A stretch of DNA of 36,842 nucleotides from an uncultured Mycolicibacterium sp. (GTDB lineage: Bacteria > Actinomycetota > Actinomycetes > Mycobacteriales > Mycobacteriaceae), in the NCBI RefSeq assembly GCF_937941905.1, contig NZ_CALDGS010000092.1, positions 1-36,842 of the forward strand, read 5' to 3'. Position numbers and translations under genes: made by a program. Under the pieces are notes generated by a model. The model ran no database searches. It had not been told where the DNA came from and worked only from the letters and a program-made list of their open reading frames with translations. Shown one piece after another: positions 23,749 to 30,860 of this stretch. Every line of letters begins with the position of its first letter. Position 1 is the stretch's first letter.

Positions 23749-23754
23749 GACAAT
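23749..23754 (+). promoter_or_regulatory. -10 element of a probable leaderless kstD transcript
   Basis: GACAAT ends 6 nt before the GTG start at 23761, and no Shine-Dalgarno is present. The spacing matches a leaderless transcript starting on the start codon. The hexamer deviates from TANNNT at its first base. Confidence 0.4.
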
Positions 23755-23760
23755 CGCCCG

Positions 23761-25440
23761 GTGACCGATGCGCAGAACCTCACCGTCGATCTCCTCGTTG
23801 TCGGCTCCGGCACCGGGATGGCCGCCGCCCTGGCCGCTCACGAACTCGGACTCTCGACGCTGATCGTGGAGAAGACGGGCTATGTCGGTGGCTCCACGGC
23901 GCGTTCCGGCGGCGCCTTCTGGATGCCGGCCAACCCGATCCTGGTCGAGCACGGCTCCGACGACACCCTGCAGGCCGGCCACACCTACATGGAGTCGGTG
24001 GTCGGCGACGACGCCCCGCTCGACCGCGCCCACACCTTCGTCGACTTCGGCGCGGCCACCATCGACATGCTGCGTCGCACCACGCCACTGAAGTTCCTGT
24101 GGGCCAAGGGGTATGCCGACTACCACCCGGAGCGGCCGGGCGGCAGCCCGGTGGGCCGGACCTGCGAGTCGCGCCCGTTCGACGTCAACGTGCTCGGCCC
24201 GGAGCGCGCCCGGCTGCGCCCCGGGGTGATGAAGTCCTCCTTCCCGATGCCGGTCACCGGCGCGGACTACCGCTGGTTCAACCTGATGGTCCGCAAGCCG
24301 GTCAAGGCCTGGCCGCGGATCCTGCTGCGCGCCGCGCAGGGCATCGGCGGGCTGGCGCTGGGCCGCCGCTACGCCGCCGGCGGGCAGGCGCTGGCCGCCG
24401 GGATGTTCGCGGGCGTGCTGCGGGCCGGGATCCCGGTGTGGACCGAGTCCCCGGTGGTCGAACTCGTCACCGACGGCGACCGGGTGACCGGCGCGGTGGT
24501 GGACCGGGCCGGCACCCGGGTCACGGTGCACGCCACCCGCGGTGTGGTGCTGGCCGCCGGCGGGTTCGACCACGACATGGCCTGGCGGCGCAAGTTCCAG
24601 TCCGAGTCGCTGGCCGACCACGCCAGCCTCGGCGCGGAGGGCAACACCGGCGACGCCATCCGGCTGGCCCAGGAGACCTGCGGTGCGGCCGTGGGGCTGA
24701 TGGACCAGGCCTGGTGGTTCCCGGCGTTCGCCCCGCTGCCCGGCGGCGAGCCGACGGTGATGCTCGCCGAGCGGTCGCTGCCCGGCTGCCTGATGGTCGA
24801 CCACACCGGGCGGCGGTTCATCAACGAGGCGATGGACTACATGTCGTTCGGCCAGCGGCTGCTGGAGCGCGAGCGCGCCGGTGACCGGGTCGAGCGGATG
24901 TGGATGGTCTTCGACCAGCGCTACCGCGACAGCTACGTGATGGCCGCCGAGCTGTTCCCGCGCATGCCCATCCCGCAGACCTGGTACGACGCCGGCATCG
25001 CCCACCGCGCGGACGATTTCGCCGACCTGGCGCGCGCCATCGGGGTGCCCGCCGACCAGCTGACCGCCACCGTGACCCGGTTCAACGAGCTGGCCCGCAG
25101 CGGGGTGGACACCGACTTCGGCCGCGGCGACAGCGCCTACGACCGCTACTACGGGGACCCGACCGTCACGCCGAACCCGAATCTGCGGGCGCTGGAGGCG
25201 GGGCCCTACTACGCGGTCGAGGTGGTGCTCAGCGACCTGGGCACCTGCGGCGGCCTGCGCGCCGACACCCGGGCCCGGGTGCTGCGCGAGGACGGCTCGG
25301 TCGTCGCCGGGCTGTACGCCATCGGCAACACCGCCGCGAACGCCTTCGGCCACAGCTATCCCGGCGCGGGGGCGACCATCGGCCAGGGCCTGGTGTTCGG
25401 GTACCTGGCGGCCCTGGACGCGGCCGGCCGGCTCGGCTGA
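23761..25440 (+). CDS. kstD: 3-ketosteroid delta-1-dehydrogenase (KstD family)
   Basis: This 559-residue FAD protein starts at GTG 23761. The FAD-binding GSGTGMAAA begins at residue 15, followed by VEKTGYVGGSTARSGG, a KstD hallmark. Late motifs are LAAGGFDHD, GRRFINEAMDY, DLGTCGG (492-498) and HSYPGAGATIGQ, whose Tyr533 and Gly537 match Tyr487 and Gly491 of the Rhodococcus KstD1 active site. Tyr121 in GYADYHPE is the likely Tyr119 counterpart. The enzyme removes the 1alpha and 2beta hydrogens from ring A of 3-ketosteroids. With the divergent kshA it would produce the unstable intermediate that opens to a 9,10-seco steroid. A terminator follows. Substrate preference within KstD homologues cannot be read from sequence. 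Confidence 0.92.
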   Translation: MTDAQNLTVDLLVVGSGTGMAAALAAHELGLSTLIVEKTGYVGGSTARSGGAFWMPANPILVEHGSDDTLQAGHTYMESVVGDDAPLDRAHTFVDFGAATIDMLRRTTPLKFLWAKGYADYHPERPGGSPVGRTCESRPFDVNVLGPERARLRPGVMKSSFPMPVTGADYRWFNLMVRKPVKAWPRILLRAAQGIGGLALGRRYAAGGQALAAGMFAGVLRAGIPVWTESPVVELVTDGDRVTGAVVDRAGTRVTVHATRGVVLAAGGFDHDMAWRRKFQSESLADHASLGAEGNTGDAIRLAQETCGAAVGLMDQAWWFPAFAPLPGGEPTVMLAERSLPGCLMVDHTGRRFINEAMDYMSFGQRLLERERAGDRVERMWMVFDQRYRDSYVMAAELFPRMPIPQTWYDAGIAHRADDFADLARAIGVPADQLTATVTRFNELARSGVDTDFGRGDSAYDRYYGDPTVTPNPNLRALEAGPYYAVEVVLSDLGTCGGLRADTRARVLREDGSVVAGLYAIGNTAANAFGHSYPGAGATIGQGLVFGYLAALDAAGRLG

Positions 25441-25464
25441 GCGCCGAGGGGGTCCGGTCTCGGC

Positions 25465-25504
25465 AAGCCCCGGAGGGTGTTCTCCTCCGTGCCCTCCGGG
25501 GCTT
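25465..25504. terminator. Hairpin between kstD and the convergent padR-type gene
   Basis: Arms AAGCCCCGGAGGG (25465-25477) and CCCTCCGGGGCTT (25492-25504) are a perfect 13-bp stem with a 14-nt loop. It lies 24 nt past the kstD stop and 17 nt from the PadR-type stop, so it can terminate both. On the - strand the stem is not followed by a clear T-run. Confidence 0.75.
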
Positions 25505-25521
25505 CCTCCCGGCCCGGGGCG

Positions 25522-26211
25522 TCAGTCGTCGGCGCCCTCGAGGGCGTTGGGCTCCTCGGCCGCGATCCGGCGCTCCACCTCGTACCAGTACTCCCGGCCC
25601 GGGAACTCGAAGTTCTGCCGGCCGTCGGCGTTGAGTTGCCGCTCCACCGTGTCGAGATCGGCGATGAGCTGGCGGGCCAGGTCGCGTTCGGCGGCGTAGT
25701 AGCGCTGCGACCACAGCAGCGCCAACCGGGCGTAGGACCAGGCCGGCTGGCCGACGGCCCAGCGCGACTCGGTCTCGGCGGCGCGGTGCATGCGGTCGGC
25801 GTACTCGGCGTGCTCGACCAGGATCTCGCGCAGCCGGCCCGGGGCGATGAGGTGGCCGAGCATCACGCGCAGGATCGGATTGTGTTTGAGCGTGGGCGGT
25901 TCCACCGGCTCCTCGTTGGCCCACCGGGTGAGCAGCGTCAGCCCCCGGGGCGTGATCTTGTACATCCGGCGGCTGCGGGCGCCGTCCATCTCGACCCGCG
26001 AGCTCACCAGGCCACCCCGCTCCAGCCGCTTGAGTTCGGAGTAGATCTGGCTGTAGGCCGGGCTCGGGTAGAAGAACCGCAGTGCCCAGGTGATCCACTT
26101 CTTGACGTCGTACCCGGACAACTCGTCGCCCCCGGACAGCATGCCCAGCAACGCCCACCCGGTGGGCGAGACGTTGACGTCACCGCCCGGGACATCCGCG
26201 GAATCCGTCAC
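25522..26211 (-). CDS. PadR-family transcriptional regulator
   Basis: This 229-residue protein has an N-terminal winged helix (about 14-92): WALLGMLSGGDELSGYDVKKW, the recognition region YSQIYSELKRLERGG, and the wing RRMYKITPRGLTLL. The C-terminal domain (about 100-200) resembles the Vir_act_alpha_C dimerisation domain, with LREILVEHAEYADR and a Trp/Tyr-rich helix pair. PadR proteins are usually repressors that respond to small aromatic or lipophilic ligands. It starts at GTG 26211 with a leaderless-type -10. It is divergent from a thioesterase and convergent with kstD; which genes it controls is unknown. Confidence 0.93.
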   Translation of the reverse strand: MTDSADVPGGDVNVSPTGWALLGMLSGGDELSGYDVKKWITWALRFFYPSPAYSQIYSELKRLERGGLVSSRVEMDGARSRRMYKITPRGLTLLTRWANEEPVEPPTLKHNPILRVMLGHLIAPGRLREILVEHAEYADRMHRAAETESRWAVGQPAWSYARLALLWSQRYYAAERDLARQLIADLDTVERQLNADGRQNFEFPGREYWYEVERRIAAEEPNALEGADD

Positions 26212-26217
26212 CCGCCA

Positions 26218-26223
26218 AGGCTA
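26218..26223 (-). promoter_or_regulatory. -10 element of a probable leaderless padR-type transcript
   Basis: On the - strand TAGCCT (26223 to 26218) fits TANNNT and ends 6 nt before the GTG start at 26211, with no Shine-Dalgarno between. The spacing is that of a leaderless mRNA. Confidence 0.55.
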
Positions 26224-26224
26224 G

Positions 26225-26278
26225 CAACCGCCCGGTGGGGCCGCTGCGCGCCAACCGCTGACCGGGAGACGGCGGTTG
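26225..26278. repeat. CAACCGC repeats in the padR/thioesterase intergenic region
   Basis: CAACCGC occurs at 26225-26231 and again 27 bp on at 26252-26258, and its inverse GCGGTTG at 26272-26278. The outer pair extends to 9-bp arms (GCAACCGCC 26224-26232, GGCGGTTGC 26271-26279). Three related heptamers in a 101-nt divergent promoter region suggest binding sites, most simply for the PadR-type regulator itself (inference). Confidence 0.4.
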
Positions 26279-26312
26279 CCGGGCGGGCGCCGCTCCCCCA
26301 CAGTGGTCGGCG

Positions 26313-26954
26313 ATGAGCGACGGTGCCCTCTCCCCGGAAGACGTCCGGCGTGCCGTGGCGGCGTTCGAGCCGCTGACCCGGTCGCTGCGCACCCTGATCG
26401 ACGTCGCGATCCGCAGCGAGGTCGACGAGCCGGAGGTCCGGCGCGCCCGCCGGCTCGTCGAGGAGGCGACGGCGGTGCTGTCGGCGAAGCTCGGCGACGG
26501 CCCGCCCGGGCGGTGGCCGACCACCGACGGCAGCGTGGTCACCTGGGGCAACGCGGTGTTCGGGGTGCGCAACGCGATCGCCCCGCCGGTGGCCGTGCAG
26601 CGCGAACCGGACGGTGGGGCGTTCGCCGAGGTCGAGCTCGGCCCGCCGTACGAGGGCCCGCCCGGTCAGGTGCACGGCGGGGTGGCCGCACTGCTGCTCG
26701 ACCACGTGCTGGCCGCCACCGCGCACCGCCCCGGGCTGCCCGCGGTGACCGGCACGCTCACGCTGCGCTACCTGGCGCCCACCCCGCTGGGCCGGCTGCG
26801 GGTGACGGCCCGGATCGAACAGGACGCGCCGCACAAGACCGTCGCGGCGGGCCACATCGTCGCCGCCGACGGCACGGTGACCGTGCGGGCGGAGGGGGTG
26901 TTCATCCGGCCCGGCGCCCGCCGCGCGCCGCAGGCCGGCTCAGAGCGGCTCTAG
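26313..26954 (+). CDS. PaaI-like hotdog-fold thioesterase
   Basis: This 213-residue protein has a helical N-terminal segment of about 65 residues and a hotdog domain (about 75-205). GPPGQVHGGVAALLLDHVLA contains the His121-Gly-Gly and Asp130 pattern of the 4HBT/PaaI thioesterase family. TLTLRYLAPTPLG is the next conserved strand. It would hydrolyse acyl-CoA, releasing CoA from dead-end or product thioesters. A CACAGT hexamer ending 8 nt before ATG 26313 might be its -10. Its 3' end overlaps the convergent Mce-associated gene by 15 nt. Confidence 0.9.
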   Translation: MSDGALSPEDVRRAVAAFEPLTRSLRTLIDVAIRSEVDEPEVRRARRLVEEATAVLSAKLGDGPPGRWPTTDGSVVTWGNAVFGVRNAIAPPVAVQREPDGGAFAEVELGPPYEGPPGQVHGGVAALLLDHVLAATAHRPGLPAVTGTLTLRYLAPTPLGRLRVTARIEQDAPHKTVAAGHIVAADGTVTVRAEGVFIRPGARRAPQAGSERL

Positions 26955-27428
26955 CGCGGCGATCAGCCAGCGGCCGTCGACCCGGTCGAGCCGGACCAGC
27001 ACACTGGCGGCGGTGCGGGCGGGTTCGGGCCGGTCCCGGCCGGCGGTCTCGGTGTCCAGGAAGACCAGCACCTCGGCGTGCTCCGGCCCGAGCTCGCTCA
27101 CCGCGGCGTCGACCACCCGCGCGGTGGCGGTGATCCCCTCGTCGCGGGCGGCCGGCACCAGCACCTCGTCGGCGAACCGGCCGTAGTAGGTCCGGAACTC
27201 GCCGGTCGTCAGCGACCGCGCGGCCGCCATGTCCTGTTCGACGGTGTCGGGCGCGTAGGACAGCAGCTGTTCGGTGCCGGTCCGCGCCGCGGCGACCGCG
27301 GCCGCGGCCGCCGCGTCGTCGACGCCGCGGTCGGCGCGGTGCAGGGTCAGATACACCACCGCCGCGAACACGGTCGCGATCAGCGGCACCGCCGCCACCG
27401 CGAGCCCCCGCAGGGTGGGCCGCCTCAT
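26940..27428 (-). CDS. Mce-associated membrane protein (Mam type)
   Basis: The start is ATG 27428, which overlaps the upstream gene stop as ATGA, giving 162 residues. One N-terminal membrane segment (about 8-29, LAVAAVPLIATVFAAVVYLTL) is followed by an Ala-rich helix and an NTF2-like extracytoplasmic domain with LLSYAPDTVEQDMAAARSLTTGEFRTYY, the hallmark of Mam proteins. It ends with DGRWLIAALEPL. Mam proteins accompany Mce transporters in the cell envelope and support their stability. It is the last of four coupled genes; the mce operon itself lies beyond an opposite-strand gene. Confidence 0.9.
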   Translation of the reverse strand: MRRPTLRGLAVAAVPLIATVFAAVVYLTLHRADRGVDDAAAAAAVAAARTGTEQLLSYAPDTVEQDMAAARSLTTGEFRTYYGRFADEVLVPAARDEGITATARVVDAAVSELGPEHAEVLVFLDTETAGRDRPEPARTAASVLVRLDRVDGRWLIAALEPL

Positions 27429-27901
27429 GCCACGAACTCGACGTCGGACATCTTGATCCGGTCCCCTTCCCGCTGCAGGTTCACCCGCAACCGCCAGCTG
27501 CGCGGGGCGTCCCGCGCCCCGTCGGCGGTGCCGGCGACGGTGGACGCCGCCACCAGCACGACGGCCGCGTCGTCGGTCATCGACTGCACCGCCACGGCCT
27601 GCACCCGGGCGGTGGTGCTCACCTGCGCGTCGGTGGCGAGGCGGGTGAAATCCTCTGCGGCGAACTCGAATTCGTCGTGGAACCGGCCGGTGGCGTTCTC
27701 CATGATGCGGTTCAGGCTGCCCTGCGGGTCGGCGGCGTCGATGGACAGCAGGGTGACCACGTTCTGGCGCGCGGCGGCGACGTACTCGGCCCGGGCCTGC
27801 GCCTCGGCCCGCTGCGCGAGGTGGCCGCGCACCATCGCGCCACCGGCGGCGAACATGCCCACCGCGCACAGCATCGCGATCACCAGTGCCGCAGTGCGCA
27901 C
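27425..27901 (-). CDS. Mce-associated membrane protein (Mam type)
   Basis: I chose GTG 27901 (158 residues), which starts just before the membrane segment RTAALVIAMLCAVGMFAAGG; upstream frame sequence is Gly/Arg-rich and overlaps the preceding gene. After the membrane segment come ARAEYVAAARQNVVTLLS and MENATGRFHDEFE, the same layout as the other Mam gene, with a C-terminal DRIKMSDVEFV. It overlaps its downstream neighbour by ATGA and its upstream neighbour by 22 nt. Two adjacent Mam genes are usual in mce loci. The start could be a few codons different. Confidence 0.85.
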   Translation of the reverse strand: MRTAALVIAMLCAVGMFAAGGAMVRGHLAQRAEAQARAEYVAAARQNVVTLLSIDAADPQGSLNRIMENATGRFHDEFEFAAEDFTRLATDAQVSTTARVQAVAVQSMTDDAAVVLVAASTVAGTADGARDAPRSWRLRVNLQREGDRIKMSDVEFVA

Positions 27902-28284
27902 AACGCCCCCTTGGGCCCGGTCGAGGTGGCGACCACCGCCCCGTCGACCGAGAGTTCGCAACGGAACGTCGATTCCACCGACCGGCCGGTGCCGGTCACC
28001 ACCACCATCGCCCACCGCTGCGGATCCTCCAGCGTGGTGCGCAGCACCCAGGGCCGACCGGGCCCGAGATCGACCCGGGCGCGGGGGGTGAACCGGTACG
28101 GGTCGTGGCTGTAGTCGGCCCAGTTCGGCGGGTCGACCTCGCGGTAGTAGATGTCGGCGCCGACCTCGGTCTCGGCCGTCACCGTATAGACCACCTCGTG
28201 CGGCACCGCGTGCGCCGCCGGCCCGGGCACGGCCACCAGCGCCGCACCGGCCAGCAGCGCGGCCGCCACCGGCCTACCGGTCAT
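27880..28284 (-). CDS. Secreted MmpS-like small protein
   Basis: This 134-residue protein has an N-terminal signal sequence (AAALLAGAALVAVPGPAAHA, cleavage near residue 26). The mature part resembles the periplasmic domain of MmpS proteins: VVYTVTAETEVGADIYYRE, a central PW motif, and TFRCELSVDGAVVATSTG with Cys109 and Cys129 placed for a disulfide. Unlike MmpS it has a cleavable-looking signal and there is no MmpL neighbour. It overlaps genes on both sides, so the unit is translationally coupled. It may work with the Mam and Mce proteins in the envelope (inference from position). Confidence 0.8.
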   Translation of the reverse strand: MTGRPVAAALLAGAALVAVPGPAAHAVPHEVVYTVTAETEVGADIYYREVDPPNWADYSHDPYRFTPRARVDLGPGRPWVLRTTLEDPQRWAMVVVTGTGRSVESTFRCELSVDGAVVATSTGPKGALCALRHW

Positions 28285-28678
28285 CGCCGCGCCCCCACCG
28301 CGGGGCCCCGTCCTGGGACTGGCAGAACAGGAACAGCCCGTCGGGTGCCTGCGCCACCCACCGCTCGTAGCCCGAGCAGTCCGCGCCGAGCTCCTTGATC
28401 CCGGCCATCGGCGGGGACCGGAACCAGCGCGGTTCGTAGCGGCGCGGCGACCCGCAGAACACCAGCCGACCGGGGCGGATGGACGGCCCGGCCACCGCGG
28501 TACCGAACACGTAGTAGGCGGTGTCCGAGCAGGGCGCGCCCAGCACCACCCCGGGACGGATGCCCGGGGTGCACTCCGGGCCGTCGCAGGCCGGGGTCTC
28601 GGCCCGCGCGGGGGTGGTCACCACCGCGACGGCCGCCAGCGCGGCCACCACCGACACCACAGTCCCTCGCACGCCCAC
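28274..28678 (-). CDS. Secreted six-cysteine protein of unknown function
   Basis: This 134-residue protein starts at GTG 28678. A signal peptide with AVVTTPARA and a cleavage site near residue 26 is clear. The mature part has six cysteines (31, 36, 50, 75, 101, 119), consistent with three disulfides, and aromatic-rich segments YYVFGT and YEPRWF. I do not recognise the family. It is the first gene of the four-gene - strand unit with the MmpS-like and Mam genes, and it is divergent from another secreted Cys protein at 28818. No membrane anchor is seen. Confidence 0.8.
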   Translation of the reverse strand: MGVRGTVVSVVAALAAVAVVTTPARAETPACDGPECTPGIRPGVVLGAPCSDTAYYVFGTAVAGPSIRPGRLVFCGSPRRYEPRWFRSPPMAGIKELGADCSGYERWVAQAPDGLFLFCQSQDGAPRWGRGDDR

Positions 28679-28707
28679 GCACTCTGTCAGCCGGCCACCG
28701 GCCCGGC

Positions 28708-28724
28708 CAGTGGATGGTCCACTG
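28708..28724. promoter_or_regulatory. 17-bp dyad between divergent secreted-protein genes
   Basis: CAGTGGA (28708-28714) and TCCACTG (28718-28724) are perfect 7-bp arms around TGG. It lies 29 nt upstream of the - strand start at 28678 and about 93 nt upstream of the + strand start at 28818. A TTGACT at 28763-28768 could be a + strand -35, but no matching -10 was found. Confidence 0.4.
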
Positions 28725-28817
28725 AGCGGTCAACCCGATCCGGCCGCCGCGGCGCGGGGTGGTTGACTGCCGAGACATCCGTTCGCGTCCCGACCGACGA
28801 CTCCGAAGGAGCAGGCA

Positions 28818-29336
28818 GTGCTGCGTCCGATCACGATGCTGACCGCCGCGGTCACGGTGTTCGGCTGCGCCACCGGCGGTGCCGTGGCCGCGGCCGAGAC
28901 CGGGAGCCATCCGGAGTGGGGCCTCAACGGCACCTACATCGCGACCTCCAACGGCGAGTGGGCCCGCAAGAACGAGGTGTTCTACGAGCAGGCCAGCGTG
29001 CGCAGTACCTGGACCATCAGCACCGAGTGCAGCTATCCGGGCGAGTGCACCGGCACCGTGCACAGCGACTGGGGCTGGACCGCGCCGATCTACCAGCGCA
29101 GCGGCATCTGGTACGTCAAGCACCAGGTGGACAACTGGATTCCGTGCCCGGACGGCAGCACCGCCCCGGGGTTGCAGACCTACCGGTTCCGCGCCATGAC
29201 CCCCGAGGGCGCCCACGCCGACCCGACCTCGACCACCCTGGTCGGCGAGGACATCACCGTCGGCCCCAGCGGCGCCTGCGGGGTGAGCAAGCCGGTCTAC
29301 ATCAACATGCCGTTCAAGCTGGTCAAGGTGTCCTGA
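28818..29336 (+). CDS. Secreted protein of unknown function, four mature cysteines
   Basis: This 172-residue protein starts at GTG 28818, with GAAGGAG ending 6 nt before it. A signal peptide ends near AVAAA-ETG. The mature chain has Cys71, Cys77, Cys110 and Cys154, which could form two disulfides. It is rich in Trp and Tyr: GLNGTYIATSNGEWAR, VRSTWTIS, GWTAPIYQ, GIWYVKHQVDNW. The pattern recalls secreted beta-sandwich proteins of mycobacteria, but no function is known to me. It is on the + strand and splits the Mam-containing unit from the mce operon. A Cys17 in VFGC is not a convincing lipobox because of the Phe. Confidence 0.85.
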   Translation: MLRPITMLTAAVTVFGCATGGAVAAAETGSHPEWGLNGTYIATSNGEWARKNEVFYEQASVRSTWTISTECSYPGECTGTVHSDWGWTAPIYQRSGIWYVKHQVDNWIPCPDGSTAPGLQTYRFRAMTPEGAHADPTSTTLVGEDITVGPSGACGVSKPVYINMPFKLVKVS

Positions 29337-29392
29337 CCGGGGCCGGCGCGCACCGGGTGGAGCCGGCGGAGTGCCCGCCGGCCCCACCGGTC
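29335..29392. terminator. Imperfect hairpin shared by convergent stops
   Basis: The left arm at 29335-29348 (GACCGGGGCCGGCG) pairs with the right arm at 29376-29392, apart from a 3-nt bulge. The repeat runs from the stop of the secreted-protein gene to the stop of mceF. There is no U-tract. It could slow both convergent transcripts. Confidence 0.4.
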
Positions 29393-30860
29393 AGCGCGGC
29401 ATCAGGTCCTGCCACTCCTGCGGGCCGGACCCACCGAGGTGGTTCTGCTGGTAGACCCGCCCGTCCGGCGCGGCGTACTCGCCGGTCTCCGGGTTGTAGG
29501 TGGCCACGCCCACCGGCGGCGGGGCGTCCCCGGCTGCCTCGGCCGGGCCCGGCATCGGGGTGCCCTCGATCGGGCCGAAGATCTGCTCGTCGGCGGTGAC
29601 CCGGTCGTCGAGCGGCACGCCCTGCGCGATCAGGTTGGGGTCGATCGGGTACGGGCCGAGCACGTGCTGGCGCATCGCGATCGGCTCGTAGGGCCGGTCG
29701 CTCTCGCAGATCTCCACCGTGGGCGCCCGCTTGCCGGGTTGCCCCATGCACGGGTAGTTGCGCGCGCCGCGCACGCCCATCGGGGCGTCCTGGGGCAGCT
29801 TGCAGTACAGCCCGTCGGGGGTGTCCACGTCGGTCAGGTCGGCCGGGGACCGCCACTCCGAGGGCGGCAGGAAGCCCACCGTGCAGGCCGGCGGGTCGCC
29901 CAGGGTGAGGCTGAACTCCGAAAGCGCCATGCCGGTCGGGTTGTTCAGCGAGGAGCCGTAGGACTGGGTGGCCGCCAGGTACGGCGGCAGCAGCACCAGC
30001 AGCTGTTCGATGGACGGGTGGTAGGTGACCGCGACCTGGCCGACGGTGGTCAGGTTGGCCAGCAGCACCGGCAGCGTCGGCTCCACCTCGCGCATCAGCC
30101 GGGTGGCCGCGTCGGCGGTGCCGGGTCCGTCGCGCAGGATGGTGCGGATCTCGTTGTCCCGCGCGGCGAGCCGGTCGGTGATCCCGGCCAGGCCGGCCGC
30201 CCAGGTCCGGATCGCCGCGGCACTCTCGGCCTGCCCGTCCAGCAGTGGGGCGCTGTCGTCGATGAGGGTGCGCGACTGCTCGGCGTGTTCGCGCAGTCCG
30301 GCGGCCAGCCTGCTCGACGAGTCGAACAGGGCACCCAGGTCGGTGCCGGTGCCGTTGAGCGCGGTGAACGACTCGTCGAGCAGCGCCGAGAGCTTGCCGG
30401 TCGGGATGCTGTCGACCATCGCGCTGAGCTGGTCGAGCATCGGCCCGACCGGCTGCGGCAGGCTGGCCTGCTCGGCGGTGATCACCGAGCCGTCGGCCAG
30501 GAACGGCCCGTCGTCGGTGCGCGGCACCAGATCGACGTACTGCTCCCCCACCGCCGACACGCTGCGGACGTTGGCCTGCAGGTCGGCCGGGATGCGGGCG
30601 GACCGGTCCAGCGACATGGTGACCAGCACCCCGTCGCGGGTGGGCTCGATCGCGGTGACCTTGCCGACCTGCACGCCGCGGTAGGTGACGTTGGAGAACC
30701 GGTACAGCCCGCCGGTGGCGGGCAGCTCCAGGGTGACGGTCATCCGGCCGATCCCGAGCAGCACCGGCACCTGCATGTAGCCGATCACCATCGCGGTCAT
30801 GCCGATCACCGAGGCGATGGCGAAGATGACGAGCTGGGTGCGCACGAACCGGGTCAGCAT
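29391..30860 (-). CDS. mceF: MceF, Mce-family substrate-binding subunit
   Basis: The start is ATG 30860, overlapping the mceE stop by 1 nt, giving 489 residues. An N-terminal membrane segment (about 8-30) is followed by the MlaD/Mce domain (about 38-115: GLYRFSNVTYRGVQVGKVTAIEP, ARIPADLQANVRSVSAVGEQYVDL). A long helical region then leads to a Pro- and Gly-rich C-terminus. Cysteines in the last third (PACTVGF, YCKLP, YPCMGQ, ICESD) suggest disulfides. It is the last subunit of a six-protein Mce complex expected to carry lipids across the periplasm. Its stop lies 54 nt from the convergent secreted-protein stop. Confidence 0.95.
   Translation of the reverse strand: MLTRFVRTQLVIFAIASVIGMTAMVIGYMQVPVLLGIGRMTVTLELPATGGLYRFSNVTYRGVQVGKVTAIEPTRDGVLVTMSLDRSARIPADLQANVRSVSAVGEQYVDLVPRTDDGPFLADGSVITAEQASLPQPVGPMLDQLSAMVDSIPTGKLSALLDESFTALNGTGTDLGALFDSSSRLAAGLREHAEQSRTLIDDSAPLLDGQAESAAAIRTWAAGLAGITDRLAARDNEIRTILRDGPGTADAATRLMREVEPTLPVLLANLTTVGQVAVTYHPSIEQLLVLLPPYLAATQSYGSSLNNPTGMALSEFSLTLGDPPACTVGFLPPSEWRSPADLTDVDTPDGLYCKLPQDAPMGVRGARNYPCMGQPGKRAPTVEICESDRPYEPIAMRQHVLGPYPIDPNLIAQGVPLDDRVTADEQIFGPIEGTPMPGPAEAAGDAPPPVGVATYNPETGEYAAPDGRVYQQNHLGGSGPQEWQDLMPR

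Noticed and set aside
28818..28870. Lipobox at Cys17 of the + strand secreted protein
   Set aside because: VFGC has Phe at the -2 position, which lipoboxes rarely allow, and a normal cleavage site follows.
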